Notes under the pieces: generated by a model
The model's input: only the letters and a program-made list of their open reading frames with translations
Database searches by the model: none
Told to the model about the DNA's origin: nothing
Program-made: the position numbers and the translations under genes
In this document: in pieces, positions 24,546-33,594 of the stretch
How the letters are laid out: each line of letters starts with the position of its first letter
How positions within the stretch are numbered: the first letter of the stretch is position 1
Source: Gammaproteobacteria bacterium
Lineage (GTDB): Bacteria > Pseudomonadota > Gammaproteobacteria > Nitrosococcales > Methylophagaceae
Length of the DNA: 45,360 nt
Reading direction: 5' to 3'
Assembly: GCA_029210875.1 (NCBI GenBank)
Contig: JARGFJ010000021.1
Span: 1-45,360 of the forward strand

Positions 24546-25550
24546 ATGAAAGCATTCGGTTTTACCAGTAACAGTTCAGACCCGATATTAGTTGAACAGG
24601 CGACGCCAAAAGCCACAGGCAACGATCTGTTAATTGCTATTGAGGCGATTGCCGTCAATCCAGTTGATACTAAAGTTAAAGCCAGTATTAACCAAGCATT
24701 AGCATCACCTAAAATAGTGGGTTGGGATGCGGTTGGTACTGTCATTGAAACTGGTGATGATGTTGATTTATTTACTGTCGGTGAACGTGTGTTTTACGCT
24801 GGAGATGTCGGACGTTCTGGCTGTTATGCCAGCCATCAACTGGTAGATCAACGTATCGTAGGTCTTGCACCCAAATCATTATCTGCACAACAAGCGGTAG
24901 CTATGCCTCTGACCAGTCTAACCGCATGGGAAGCCTTATTTTCCAGACTCAAAATTACTGCTGAGCGTGATGCTGGTAAAAACATTCTTATTATAGGTGG
25001 TGCCGGTGGTGTGGGTTCGATTGCTATTCAACTGGCAAAAAAAATAGCCAAACTAAACGTTATTACTACGGCATCTCGATCAGAATCAGAGCGATGGTGT
25101 GTTAAGCAAGGTGCTGATCATGTCATTAATCATCATGCTGATCTCGTCCTACAATATCGTAGCCTGGGTTTGGCTGATCCAGACTATATAGTGTGTCTTA
25201 ATAACACAGATCGACATTTTAAAAGCATGGCTGAATTAATTGCACCACAAGGTATGATCTGTAGCATTGTCGGAACACAACAAAAACACGATCTAGATTG
25301 CCTCAAATCTAAAAGTGCTGGCTTTGTCTGGGAGTTTATGTTCACTCGCCCCATGTTTAAAACTAACGATATCTCACAGCAACATCACATCCTGACACAG
25401 GTATCACACTTACTTGATAAAGGCGAACTTAACTCGACTTTAACTGAAATCATAGGCCCGATAACAGCAGAAAACATTATGCTAGCCCATAACAAATTAG
25501 TGTCAGGCAATACCATAGGAAAGCTTGTTCTAACAGCTATTTGTGACTAG
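24546..25550 (+). CDS. Zinc-type alcohol dehydrogenase family / quinone oxidoreductase-like protein
   Basis: A 334-residue member of the medium-chain dehydrogenase/reductase superfamily, probably an NADPH-dependent reductase of quinones or enones. The N-terminal GroES-like domain carries VNPVDTKVKA and VGWDAVGTV; the Rossmann domain has IIGGAGGVGSIAIQLAKK near residue 145, typical of NADPH-using members. The cysteines of the structural zinc lobe of true alcohol dehydrogenases are absent, as in the quinone-oxidoreductase-like subgroup, despite that subgroup's 'zinc-binding' database name. It lies alone between the rnf-nth operon and a cytochrome gene. The substrate cannot be read from sequence. 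Confidence 0.88.
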   Translation: MKAFGFTSNSSDPILVEQATPKATGNDLLIAIEAIAVNPVDTKVKASINQALASPKIVGWDAVGTVIETGDDVDLFTVGERVFYAGDVGRSGCYASHQLVDQRIVGLAPKSLSAQQAVAMPLTSLTAWEALFSRLKITAERDAGKNILIIGGAGGVGSIAIQLAKKIAKLNVITTASRSESERWCVKQGADHVINHHADLVLQYRSLGLADPDYIVCLNNTDRHFKSMAELIAPQGMICSIVGTQQKHDLDCLKSKSAGFVWEFMFTRPMFKTNDISQQHHILTQVSHLLDKGELNSTLTEIIGPITAENIMLAHNKLVSGNTIGKLVLTAICD

Positions 25551-25616
25551 CTATTTCGCCATACAGCTTATACCCGTATAATTATCGTTTTATTTAATTT
25601 ACTTTAAGGTTTGTTC

Positions 25617-26096
25617 ATGACTACTCAAAAATCAGGCAAGTTCTTTTTTGGAAGTATTGTTACTTTTCTTATTATCGCTTTAGTAATTAAAGTCATTCTT
25701 GTTAACGTACAAGATGTGAGCAAAAACGTTGTTGCTCCTGAAAGCATGACCGAACAAGCAATTCTGGAACGCATTAAACCTGTAGCTGAAGTCTATGTTG
25801 GTGAAGCACCTGTAGTGGAAGTTGCAGCTGTTGAAGAAACTGCAGCGGAATCAGGTAGTGTTGGTGAAAAGATCGTCACTCAAGTATGTGCCATGTGTCA
25901 TGCTTCAGGCATGATGAACTCACCTAAACTGGGTAGTGCTTCGGACTGGGCACCTCGTATTGAAAAAGGTGTAGACACCTTATATACAAATGCGATTAAC
26001 GGCATCAACATGATGCCTGCTCGTGGTGGTCGACCTGATTTAAGTGATGATGATGTTAAAGCTGCTGTTGACCATATGGTTGAACTAGCCAAATAA
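25617..26096 (+). CDS. Membrane-anchored cytochrome c5 family protein
   Basis: A 159-residue c-type cytochrome. One N-terminal hydrophobic segment (about residues 9-30) anchors it to the inner membrane; an acidic, Val/Glu/Ala-rich linker (60-82) follows, then a cytochrome c5-type domain with the heme motif CAMCH at 91-95. An axial methionine is probably in INMMPARGG (M132 or M133). It should carry electrons in the periplasm, for example to a terminal oxidase or peroxidase. I chose ATG 25617, preceded by TAAGG at eight bases, over the TTG two codons earlier. A strong terminator follows the stop. Confidence 0.9.
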   Translation: MTTQKSGKFFFGSIVTFLIIALVIKVILVNVQDVSKNVVAPESMTEQAILERIKPVAEVYVGEAPVVEVAAVEETAAESGSVGEKIVTQVCAMCHASGMMNSPKLGSASDWAPRIEKGVDTLYTNAINGINMMPARGGRPDLSDDDVKAAVDHMVELAK

Positions 26097-26105
26097 TCAA
26101 ACAAG

Positions 26106-26129
26106 GCCCACCCTAAGGTGGGCTTTTTT
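26106..26129 (+). terminator. Rho-independent terminator after the cytochrome gene
   Basis: GCCCACC (26106-26112) pairs perfectly with GGTGGGC (26117-26123) around the loop CTAA and is followed by six T. It lies 9 bp after the cytochrome c5 stop codon. Confidence 0.93.
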
Positions 26130-26155
26130 ATTTTGATCCAGATTAAAAACAAACA

Positions 26156-26443
26156 ATGAAAACAATGCACTTCCCTTACATTGCATTATCACTCGCGATA
26201 ATGTTGTTATTAGTTGTTTTCAAAGGTAGTCAGTTCGATAATAATGGCACAACGTTTTTACCGTTACTCACTTTATTAATAATGAGTGAATTTGCATTTT
26301 TTGTGACTGCAATTGGCACTTACATCGGCTTCAAGCAACTCCGAACCACTGGCTTTCAAGCTGTTTACGCCATGGCAACACTTTTATGTTTGATATTATC
26401 AGTACGCTTTTTGCTATTAGGCTTCTCACTCTGGCCGCTTTAA
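26156..26443 (+). CDS. Small three-helix membrane protein of unknown function
   Basis: The 95-residue protein is mostly hydrophobic, with three predicted membrane segments (about 6-23, 36-58 and 69-92), separated by KGSQFDNNGTT and a short basic loop (GFKQLRTTG). I cannot assign a family. Two ATGs, at 26156 and 26165, are possible and neither has a good Shine-Dalgarno sequence. It begins 27 bp beyond the cytochrome terminator and precedes the DUF1456 gene by 48 bp. Its membrane topology makes a real gene likely. Confidence 0.55.
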   Translation: MKTMHFPYIALSLAIMLLLVVFKGSQFDNNGTTFLPLLTLLIMSEFAFFVTAIGTYIGFKQLRTTGFQAVYAMATLLCLILSVRFLLLGFSLWPL

Positions 26444-26491
26444 GTTATTCCACTTTTTACCACTTGACCTAACAATTTAAGGTATTTCTTC

Positions 26492-26956
26492 GTGACTAAT
26501 AATGACATTTTACGCCGTATTCGCTATACCTTTGATTTTAGTGATGCCAAAATGATCGCGCTCTTTAAATTGGCTGAAGTTGACGTGAGTCGTGAACAAA
26601 TAAGCAATTGGCTAAAGAAAGAAGATGATCCTGATTATCAAAATTGCCCAGACAAACAACTCGCTATTTTCTTAAATGGTTTAATCAATGACATGCGTGG
26701 CAAAAAAGAAGGCCCACAAGTTGAACCAGAAAAAAAACTCACTAATAACATCATCTTCAGAAAACTCACCATTGCGTTAAACCTTCAAGCTGAAGACACT
26801 CTTGAAATTCTTGAACTTGCAGACTTACGCATTAGCAAACATGAATTAAGTGCTTTCTTCCGTAAGCCTGATCACAAGCACTATCGTCAATGCAAAGATC
26901 AGGTATTACGTAATTTCCTTTTTGGAATGCAGTTAATGTATCGCGAACAGGATTAA
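26492..26956 (+). CDS. yehS: DUF1456 family protein (YehS-like)
   Basis: The 154-residue protein consists of two copies of the DUF1456 domain (about residues 3-68 and 84-150): MTNNDILRRIRYTFDFSDAK resembles TNNIIFRKLTIALNLQAED in the second half, and each copy ends in a run like DPDYQNCPDKQLAIFLNGL. E. coli YehS has the same two-copy form and no established function. The start is a GTG at 26492, with TAAGG ten bases upstream. It is a soluble, all-helical, highly charged protein. The repeated helical units would suit nucleic-acid or protein binding, which is only a guess. Confidence 0.88.
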   Translation: MTNNDILRRIRYTFDFSDAKMIALFKLAEVDVSREQISNWLKKEDDPDYQNCPDKQLAIFLNGLINDMRGKKEGPQVEPEKKLTNNIIFRKLTIALNLQAEDTLEILELADLRISKHELSAFFRKPDHKHYRQCKDQVLRNFLFGMQLMYREQD

Positions 26957-27057
26957 GTAAAATAGCTCTATCTCGCTAAAGATTTGATCGTAGACAAGTG
27001 AACAATTATTGGTTTATCTTGTCGTATAGCAAACAACTCAAATAATCAGTTGCATAG

Positions 27058-27086
27058 TTAAAGCAAGGCGTTTTCCTAGCTATAAA
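27058..27086 (+). promoter_or_regulatory. Possible sigma-70 promoter of nhaA
   Basis: In the 180-bp gap before nhaA, TTAAAG (27058-27063) and TATAAA (27081-27086) are spaced by 17 bp. The -10 box matches five of six consensus bases, the -35 box only three. Transcription would begin near 27093, about 45 nt before the ATG. Nothing else recognisable lies in the gap. Confidence 0.35.
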
Positions 27087-27136
27087 ACTGCCGCATGCAA
27101 AACATTTACTTAATACCAGGATAGTAACTTACAATC

Positions 27137-28504
27137 ATGCTGACAAAAAAATCTAAAGCCGGAATATATCATGCTCCGTGGGAAAAAAGTTTTGATAAAT
27201 TAGTATCGCCATTTGAGGAGTTTATTCATCGTCAAACCACCAGTGGTCTGTTACTTATGGCAACGGCGATTCTTGCATTAATCCTTGCCAATAGCTCCCT
27301 AGCCTATAGTTACTCCCATGTCATGCATACTTTAATTAATGTCAGTATTGGTAACTGGGCAATTGAAATGACGCTACATCACTGGATCAATGATGGTCTG
27401 ATGGCGCTTTTCTTTTTTGTCGTTGGGCTAGAATTAAAACGTGAGATCCTGGTCGGTGAATTAGCTTCGATCAAAAATGCTATTTTGCCGATTGCTGCTG
27501 CAATCGGTGGTATGGTCGTGCCTGCTTTAATCTATTTTTCAATAAATCCCGAAGGTGACACCGCCAGTGGCTGGGGCATTCCAATGGCAACTGATATTGC
27601 TTTTGCTATCGGTGCCTTAGCCCTATTAGCAAGTCGTGTCCCCAAAGCTTTAATCACCTTCCTTGTCGCCTTAGCGATTGTTGATGATTTGGGTGCGGTA
27701 CTTGTTATTGCTGCATTTTATACAGAATCTATTAACTTTATTCCGTTAATCGCCGCTGGTGTTATCTTTTTGATTTTGCTGTCTTTTAATATGCTAGGCA
27801 TTCGCAAAACCTTACCTTATTTTGTTGTTGCCGTGGCGTTATGGTATGCCTTATTACTATCAGGTATTCATCCAACATTGGCCGGTATCCTCGGAGCGAT
27901 GTCGGTTCCAGCCATTCCAAAGTATGATCCGACTCGCTTTAGTAAACATGTACATAAATTAATGCGTGATTTCGATGCGAGTTATGAGCCAGGTACTAAT
28001 ACCATGACCAATGATAAGTTACATTCTGTCGTTGAAAGATTAGAACACGGTGTTGAAAGTGTCGGTGTACCTCTGAAACGTTTAGAACATACATGGCATA
28101 TCCCTGTTGCTTATCTCATCATTCCAATTTTTGCTTTAGCCAATGCAGGTATCGCAATTGATATTAGCTCGGCGACTGCAACATTAGGCCATCCTGTTAC
28201 ATTAGGAGTTATGCTTGGTCTGATCTTAGGTAAATTTATCGGTATTGCAGGGGTAAGTTGGGTCATGCTGAAACTTGGCATAGCTCAACTTCCCAAAGAT
28301 ACGCGCTTTACTCAAATAGCAGGGGTATCACTACTTGCCGGTATCGGCTTCACCATGTCGATCTTTGTCGCCCAATTAGGTTTCGGAGAAAATGAAACCC
28401 TGTTACTTATGGCTAAAACTGGTATTTTAGCGGCGTCGCTTATTTCCGGTATTGCTGGTTATATATGGCTTTATGTCGTAAGCCAGCCACCATCTGAAAG
28501 TTAA
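27137..28504 (+). CDS. nhaA: Na+/H+ antiporter NhaA
   Basis: NhaA is the electrogenic antiporter that exchanges one Na+ for two H+, giving sodium and alkaline pH tolerance. The 455-residue protein keeps the ion-binding aspartate pair D183/D184 in ALAIVDDLGAVLVIAAFY, the MATDIAFAIGALAL helix, and the C-terminal GIGFTMSIFVAQLGF. It is longer than E. coli NhaA (388 residues) because of an N-terminal cytoplasmic extension and an inserted hydrophilic loop of about 60 residues (TRFSKHVHKLMRDFD onward), as in many marine and alphaproteobacterial versions. It converges on rep with three bases between the stop codons and no terminator. Confidence 0.96.
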   Translation: MLTKKSKAGIYHAPWEKSFDKLVSPFEEFIHRQTTSGLLLMATAILALILANSSLAYSYSHVMHTLINVSIGNWAIEMTLHHWINDGLMALFFFVVGLELKREILVGELASIKNAILPIAAAIGGMVVPALIYFSINPEGDTASGWGIPMATDIAFAIGALALLASRVPKALITFLVALAIVDDLGAVLVIAAFYTESINFIPLIAAGVIFLILLSFNMLGIRKTLPYFVVAVALWYALLLSGIHPTLAGILGAMSVPAIPKYDPTRFSKHVHKLMRDFDASYEPGTNTMTNDKLHSVVERLEHGVESVGVPLKRLEHTWHIPVAYLIIPIFALANAGIAIDISSATATLGHPVTLGVMLGLILGKFIGIAGVSWVMLKLGIAQLPKDTRFTQIAGVSLLAGIGFTMSIFVAQLGFGENETLLLMAKTGILAASLISGIAGYIWLYVVSQPPSES

Positions 28505-28507
28505 ATA

Positions 28508-30520
28508 TTAACCCAACATACCGCGAATATTAGACAGGTGAGCTTTGCCGCGTTGTTTACGTTCTTCTGGGTCAACCTGCGATTTATCTGAGGTCCAGAC
28601 TAAGTCTTCTGGCGGTAGCTCGCGTAAAAAGCGACTTTCTTCGCATTCGACTTTTTCACCATAGCGTTTACGCGTGTTTGCCATAGTAAATACCAGTGAA
28701 CGCTGTGCTCGGGTTATTCCGACATAAGCCAAACGACGTTCTTCTTCGATATTATCTTGTTCGATACTGGTACGATGCGGCAGAATTTCTTCTTCCATAC
28801 CAATAATAAAGACGTGTGGAAACTCTAAACCTTTAGCCGCATGCATTGTCATTAGATGGACTGCATCGGCTTGATTTTCATCTTGTTGACGATCCATAAT
28901 ATCCATTAAGGTCAATCGTGCGGTGATATCACCGATATTCTTTTCTTCCGTATCTTGTTCGATCATTCGACCTATCCACGCAACTAATTCTTCGACGTTT
29001 TCCATACGTCGTGTTGCTTGATTGGGATCACCCGTCACTTCTTCTAGCCAAGCGCGATAATCAATTTCTTCGATCATATCTTTGACAGCATCAAGCAAAT
29101 TGCCTCGATTGGCACGATCAGCAATATCGATCAACCAATTACAGAAATGCTGAATGCGAGCCATTGCCTGTGTTGAAAGTTGCTCAGCCAAACCAAATTC
29201 AAAACACGCACCAAACATACTTGTTTTACGTTGTGCAGCGTAATTACCAATAGTCTGCAAAGTACTGGCACCAATACCTCGGCGTGGCGTATTAATAACA
29301 CGTAAGAACGCATTATCATCATCTTGATTAGCTAATAATCTTAGATAGGCCATAATGTCTTTCACTTCAACACGAGCAAAAAACGAGGTGCCACCTGTTA
29401 AGAAATAAGGCACATTATGTTCACGTAAAATCTTTTCAATCGGTCTTGATTGATGATTACTTCGATATAAAATCGCATAATCTTTGAAGTTCGCATGATA
29501 TTTAAGCTTGTGATACAGCAGTTCAGATACCACTTTTTCAGATTCATGATCATCATCACGACAACCAATGACCCGAATCGGATCGCCCTCGCCCATTGCA
29601 CTCCATAATTTCTTTTCGAAAATATGAGGATTGTGACCAATCAACTCATTAGCAACACGTAAAATGCGTCCCATTGAACGATAATTTTGTTCTAATTTAA
29701 TCAGCTTTAATCGTGGAAAATCCTGTTGTAACTGTACTAAGTTTTCAGGGCGTGCACCACGCCATGAATAGACTGACTGATCATCATCACCTACGACAGT
29801 TAATGCTTCGCGTATTCCTACCAGTTGTTTGACTAATTCATACTGACAGCCATTAGTATCCTGATATTCATCCACTAATAAATAATGAATTCGCGCCTGC
29901 CAACGTTGTAACACGTCAGCATTATTGCGAAACAATAACACTGGTTTCAAAATCAAATCATCAAAATCAACCGCGTTATAGGCTTGTAATGCTTCGACAT
30001 AACGATGATAAACCTTGGCAGCAGCTACTTTTTGGCCATCATCTGCCAACGACATTGCCTGTTCCGGCAAGATCAGCTGATTTTTCCATTCAGAAATTTG
30101 CCACTGACATTGTTCGGCATGTTCACTATCTGCTGCAAAGTCACGCCCCATCAAATCGCGTAATACTGCCAGACTATCTTGTGCATCAAAAATCGAAAAA
30201 CCAGCGCGAAAGCCAAGATGAGCATAGTCACGCCGTAGAATATTAAGTCCCATGGTATGGAAGGTCGATACCATTAGACCTCGCGCTGAGGCATTGCGTG
30301 ATGCCATTAATTCAGCCACCCGACTTTTCATTTCTCGTGCAGCTTTATTGGTAAAGGTCACAGCGGCAATATTGCGCGGTGCAATGCCACACTGTTCAAT
30401 CAGATAGGCTATTTTCCGAGTGATAACACGGGTTTTACCACTACCAGCACCGGCTAAAACAAGTAAAGGTCCATCAATATGCCGAGCCGCTTCCCGCTGC
30501 TGCGGATTAAGATCACGCAT
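28508..30520 (-). CDS. rep: ATP-dependent DNA helicase Rep
   Basis: Rep is a 3'-to-5' superfamily 1 helicase that helps replication forks pass protein barriers, especially transcribing RNA polymerase. The 670-residue length matches E. coli Rep (673), shorter than UvrD. Motifs: Walker A AGAGSGKT (23-30), VDEYQDTNGCQYELVK, DDDQSVYSWRGA, LEQNYRS, MTMHAAKGLEFPHVF and EERRLAYVGITRAQ. The MRDLNPQQREAARHIDGPLL opening and the HYGEK-type C-terminus favour Rep over UvrD. Its ATG lies inside the end of comM (8-bp overlap), so the two are translationally coupled. It is convergent with nhaA. Confidence 0.95.
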   Translation of the reverse strand: MRDLNPQQREAARHIDGPLLVLAGAGSGKTRVITRKIAYLIEQCGIAPRNIAAVTFTNKAAREMKSRVAELMASRNASARGLMVSTFHTMGLNILRRDYAHLGFRAGFSIFDAQDSLAVLRDLMGRDFAADSEHAEQCQWQISEWKNQLILPEQAMSLADDGQKVAAAKVYHRYVEALQAYNAVDFDDLILKPVLLFRNNADVLQRWQARIHYLLVDEYQDTNGCQYELVKQLVGIREALTVVGDDDQSVYSWRGARPENLVQLQQDFPRLKLIKLEQNYRSMGRILRVANELIGHNPHIFEKKLWSAMGEGDPIRVIGCRDDDHESEKVVSELLYHKLKYHANFKDYAILYRSNHQSRPIEKILREHNVPYFLTGGTSFFARVEVKDIMAYLRLLANQDDDNAFLRVINTPRRGIGASTLQTIGNYAAQRKTSMFGACFEFGLAEQLSTQAMARIQHFCNWLIDIADRANRGNLLDAVKDMIEEIDYRAWLEEVTGDPNQATRRMENVEELVAWIGRMIEQDTEEKNIGDITARLTLMDIMDRQQDENQADAVHLMTMHAAKGLEFPHVFIIGMEEEILPHRTSIEQDNIEEERRLAYVGITRAQRSLVFTMANTRKRYGEKVECEESRFLRELPPEDLVWTSDKSQVDPEERKQRGKAHLSNIRGMLG

Positions 30521-32012
30521 TCAGTCTATCTAGTCGTCGATAAGAAATAGCTTCACTCAGATGTGCCGTTTGAATATGTTCACTGTCTGCTAAATCAGCA
30601 ACAGTACGCGCAACTTTCAAAATGCGATGATAGGCGCGTGCCGATAAGCCCAAACGACTAATTGCCTGTTCTAATAATTGATAATCACTGTCTTGCAAGG
30701 AACAATAAACCTCTAACTCTTTATGTTCTAGTAAATAATTTGCTTTGTTTGCACGTTTCAACTGGCGTTCTCTGGCAATGGTGACACGTTGTCTTACTTC
30801 TGCACTGGTTTGTTCAGTGTGTTGCTCAGTTCGTAACAATGACTTTGCTATAGAAGGTACTTCAATCAACATATCAATCCGATCCATCAATGGACCTGAT
30901 ACTCTGGCACGATAACGACGTACCTGATCTTCCGTACAATGACATCTATTATCGCCCAAATAACCACATGGACAAGGATTCATAGCTGCCACCAGTTGAA
31001 AGCGAGCGGGAAATTCCGACTGAAACGCTGCTCGCGAAATGGTGATCTTGCCAGATTCTATTGGTTCGCGCAGTACTTCCAGCACTTTTCTATCAAATTC
31101 AGGCAATTCATCTAAAAACAAAATCCCATTATGCGCGAGTGATATTTCACCGGGACGAGGTGGGCTACCACCTCCGACCATAGCAACCGCTGACGCAGTA
31201 TGATGTGGTGAACGAAAAGGTCGTTGTCGCCACTTTGTATTATCAAAGCCCATTCGAGAAATAGACAGTACAGTTGCGCTATCAACGGCTTCCTCTTCTG
31301 TCATTTCCGGCATAATGCCGGGCAAACGACTTGCCAACATCGTTTTCCCGGTGCCGGGTGGCCCTGTTAACAGCAAAGAATGACTGCCTGCGGCTGCGAC
31401 CTCTAATGCCCGACGTGCATTAGCTTGACCTTTTACATCTGCCAAATCGGGATAGTCACGACGTTGATGCGTTGTTGTCTGTTGATGAATTTCTAAATCC
31501 TGTTGGCCTGATAAATAAGCACAGACATGTAACAAATGATTGGCTGTTCTACATTTAGCATCGGCTAACAATACGGCTTCATCACGATTGGCTTGCGGTA
31601 AAACCAGTTCTCGCCCTGATTTTGCAACTGACATTAATGTCGGTAACACACCACGAACAGAGCGTAATTCTCCGGCAAGCCCCAATTCACCAATAAACTC
31701 TTTATCTTGTAATGATGTCAGTGGAATTTGACCTGAAGCCGCCAAAATTCCCAATGCAATCGGCAGATCAAAGCGCCCTCCTTCTTTCGGTAAATCTGCA
31801 GGTGCTAAATTAATCGTAATCCGTTGTTGTGGAAAATTAAATTGAGAATTGATCAATGCAGAACGCACCCGATCTTTACTTTCTCTGACAGCCATCTCAG
31901 CAAGACCAACAATCGACAGGCTAGGTAAACCATTAGAAATATGCACTTCTATCGTGACTATGGGTGCATCAATGCCGGTCAATGCTCGGCTATATACTGT
32001 TGCTATTGTCAT
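30513..32012 (-). CDS. comM: YifB family Mg-chelatase-like AAA ATPase (ComM)
   Basis: ComM is a hexameric branch-migration helicase that promotes recombination of incoming DNA during natural transformation. The protein has the N-terminal Lon-protease-like fold (SLSIVGLAEMAVRESKDRV), the AAA core with Walker A GPPGTGKT at 217-224, Walker B GILFLDELPEF, a cysteine-rich loop CPCGYLGDNRCHC, and the Mg-chelatase C-terminal domain (AYHRILKVARTVADL). I chose ATG 32012 (499 residues), preceded by GGGAAGG; a longer start at 32105 would add 31 residues unlike the family. It overlaps rep. Being widespread, it does not alone prove competence. Confidence 0.93.
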   Translation of the reverse strand: MTIATVYSRALTGIDAPIVTIEVHISNGLPSLSIVGLAEMAVRESKDRVRSALINSQFNFPQQRITINLAPADLPKEGGRFDLPIALGILAASGQIPLTSLQDKEFIGELGLAGELRSVRGVLPTLMSVAKSGRELVLPQANRDEAVLLADAKCRTANHLLHVCAYLSGQQDLEIHQQTTTHQRRDYPDLADVKGQANARRALEVAAAGSHSLLLTGPPGTGKTMLASRLPGIMPEMTEEEAVDSATVLSISRMGFDNTKWRQRPFRSPHHTASAVAMVGGGSPPRPGEISLAHNGILFLDELPEFDRKVLEVLREPIESGKITISRAAFQSEFPARFQLVAAMNPCPCGYLGDNRCHCTEDQVRRYRARVSGPLMDRIDMLIEVPSIAKSLLRTEQHTEQTSAEVRQRVTIARERQLKRANKANYLLEHKELEVYCSLQDSDYQLLEQAISRLGLSARAYHRILKVARTVADLADSEHIQTAHLSEAISYRRLDRLNA

Positions 32013-32073
32013 CATCACCTTCCCTGGTCTATTTTGATTTATCAGAGGTTTAATTGTTTCAGATCTGACAACA

Positions 32074-32772
32074 TTAATCCATCTGTTGTAACCAGCGCAC
32101 ACCACCTAAACGGCGTTGTTGCTGCAAATTCCAGACGGCTCTATCTCGAATATGTTGTTCGGGTCTTGCAGGATTATATCGCAATGGACTGGGTAAACAG
32201 GACGCAAGTAAGGCAGACTGCATCGGGCTGAGCTGGCGTACTGTTTTACCAAAATGATACTGACTGGCAGCCTCTAAACCAAAGACCCCCTCGCCCCATT
32301 CGGCAATATTTAAGTACACTTCCAAAATACGTTGTTTACCCCACGTTAACTCGATTAATAAGGTAAACCACGCTTCAAGTCCTTTTCTTAGCCAACTTCG
32401 TCCCGTCCAGAGATAAACATTCCGGGCAACTTGTTGGCTAATGGTACTGGCACCTCGCAATTTTTTGCCGTTAGATGATGATTCCAAAGCGTGAAAAATT
32501 GCATCAATATCAAAGCCCTGATGCAAAGGAAAACGTTGATCTTCCGACGTCACGACGGCCAGTGCTGCTTGTTTGGGAATCGTATCCCAATCAAGCCATG
32601 TTTGTTTAAGTTTAAATTGTTGATTGCTAGAGGCTAACCATCTATCGATCATGACCATGGTTACAGGTGGATTTAGCCATCTAAAAGGCACAACAGTAAC
32701 AAGGCTCAACACAATAAATGCGAGCAGTAGCAATAAAGTATAACGAATCAGGCGTGTTTGAATTTTTTTCAC
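32074..32772 (-). CDS. mtgA: Monofunctional peptidoglycan glycosyltransferase MtgA
   Basis: MtgA polymerises lipid II into glycan strands at the outer face of the inner membrane. The 232-residue protein has one N-terminal membrane helix (about 10-30) and a GT51 domain with the catalytic-Glu motif VTSEDQRFPLHQGFD (E77), RGASTISQQVARN, and KRILEVYLNIAEWGEG. There is no transpeptidase domain and the length is normal, so it is the monofunctional form. The start codon is GTG at 32772, without a clear ribosome binding site. It lies 61 bp upstream of the chosen comM start on the same strand. Confidence 0.95.
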   Translation of the reverse strand: MKKIQTRLIRYTLLLLLAFIVLSLVTVVPFRWLNPPVTMVMIDRWLASSNQQFKLKQTWLDWDTIPKQAALAVVTSEDQRFPLHQGFDIDAIFHALESSSNGKKLRGASTISQQVARNVYLWTGRSWLRKGLEAWFTLLIELTWGKQRILEVYLNIAEWGEGVFGLEAASQYHFGKTVRQLSPMQSALLASCLPSPLRYNPARPEQHIRDRAVWNLQQQRRLGGVRWLQQMD

Positions 32773-32861
32773 AGGTGTGATCGTACCAGAATCTTCACTA
32801 CATAATTGTGTAAGCTAACAACATGTGCTGACGCGCTTGACTTATCCTGATCTAATGGTAT

Positions 32862-33173
32862 TTAGTGATATGAACAGCAATAATCCACAAGCTCTGTCAC
32901 AATCAAATCAAATGATGAATCTCCCGATACTTCAAACTGCTCGCCACCAATAACGGTGTTCCAAGCGTCACTTCCAGCTAGTTTATAACGTAATTGTCCG
33001 GCTAAAATTTCCATTAGCTCTGGCTGTGCTGTGCCAAATGTGTATTCACCCGGCATCATAATACCCAAGGTTTTAGTGCTGCCATCAGCAAACGTGACTG
33101 TTCGGCTTGTAACATTACCATTGAAATAGACATTGGCTTCACGCGTAACGGTGACATTGTTAAATTCAGACAT
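32862..33173 (-). CDS. ppnP: Pyrimidine/purine nucleoside phosphorylase PpnP
   Basis: PpnP is a small cupin-fold enzyme (formerly DUF1255, YaiE) that splits nucleosides with phosphate into base and ribose 1-phosphate. The 103-residue protein carries the family landmarks VYFNGNVTSRTVTF, LGIMMPGEYTFGTAQPELM and GGEQFEVSGDSSFDLIV, and ends CCSYH where the E. coli protein ends CRYL. AAGAG lies seven bases before the ATG at 33173. It follows ubiK on the same strand, 72 bp after the stop at 33246. No other nucleoside salvage gene is nearby. Confidence 0.94.
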   Translation of the reverse strand: MSEFNNVTVTREANVYFNGNVTSRTVTFADGSTKTLGIMMPGEYTFGTAQPELMEILAGQLRYKLAGSDAWNTVIGGEQFEVSGDSSFDLIVTELVDYCCSYH

Positions 33174-33194
33174 AATTTTCTCTTAATTGTTATT

Positions 33195-33275
33195 TTCTAA
33201 TTCGCTGACACGTTGCTCTTGTTCTAATTCCGCAACACGTTGTACTTATTCTAATTCCGCAACACGTTGCTCAAG
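33195..33275 (-). repeat. Three 27-bp tandem repeats at the end of ubiK
   Basis: Read on the minus strand, three in-phase copies (33249-33275, 33222-33248 and 33195-33221) each encode a variant of QEQRVAELE. The first codon of the second copy is TAA where the third copy has CAA, and this is the stop codon used by ubiK. Beyond it the frame stays open through copies two and three to a TAA at 33183-33185, encoding VQRVAELEQEQRVSELENNN. Confidence 0.9.
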
Positions 33276-33479
33276 GGCTTCCAATTTTGAACGGGTGCGA
33301 TGTAAAACCTGAGTTTGAACATCAAACTCTTCCCGCGTGACCAAATCAAGCTTGGCGAATGTTGCACTTAATGCGGCCCGAATATTTTTTTCGACATCTT
33401 CTTGCATCTCTGTAAAGCTTGCAGGCATAACCTTACTGATCGCTTGAACTACTTCTTCCAGTTTTTTAGGATCTAACAT
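33246..33479 (-). CDS. ubiK: Ubiquinone biosynthesis accessory factor UbiK, shortened C-terminus
   Basis: UbiK (formerly YqiC, BMFP family) is a small coiled-coil protein that associates with UbiJ and membrane lipids and aids aerobic ubiquinone synthesis. The 77-residue protein begins MLDPKKLEEVVQAISKVMP with an amphipathic helix, continues with VEKNIRAALSATFAKLDLVT and the highly conserved REEFDVQTQVL-RTRSKLEALE, and ends in a heptad-like EQRVAELE. E. coli UbiK is 96 residues. Here a TAA in the second of three 27-bp repeats ends the frame; without it the protein would continue 20 residues. The conserved core is complete, so it is probably functional. AAGGA precedes the ATG. Confidence 0.92.
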   Translation of the reverse strand: MLDPKKLEEVVQAISKVMPASFTEMQEDVEKNIRAALSATFAKLDLVTREEFDVQTQVLHRTRSKLEALEQRVAELE

Positions 33480-33594
33480 TATTTTTATCCTTATATTTTT
33501 TGCCAGCTATTCTACCATTAGTCAGCATCGTTAATCGCTCGATATGATAAATTGTCACATTATTAAAACCTAATTATTGTTCCAGGAGAAAAGC

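Noticed and set aside
28502-28510. Possible terminator between convergent nhaA and rep
   Set aside because: Only three bases separate the stop codons, and no hairpin is visible; transcripts probably overlap.
32013-32105. Upstream start for comM
   Set aside because: The extra 31 residues do not resemble the family, and the best ribosome binding site is before 32012.
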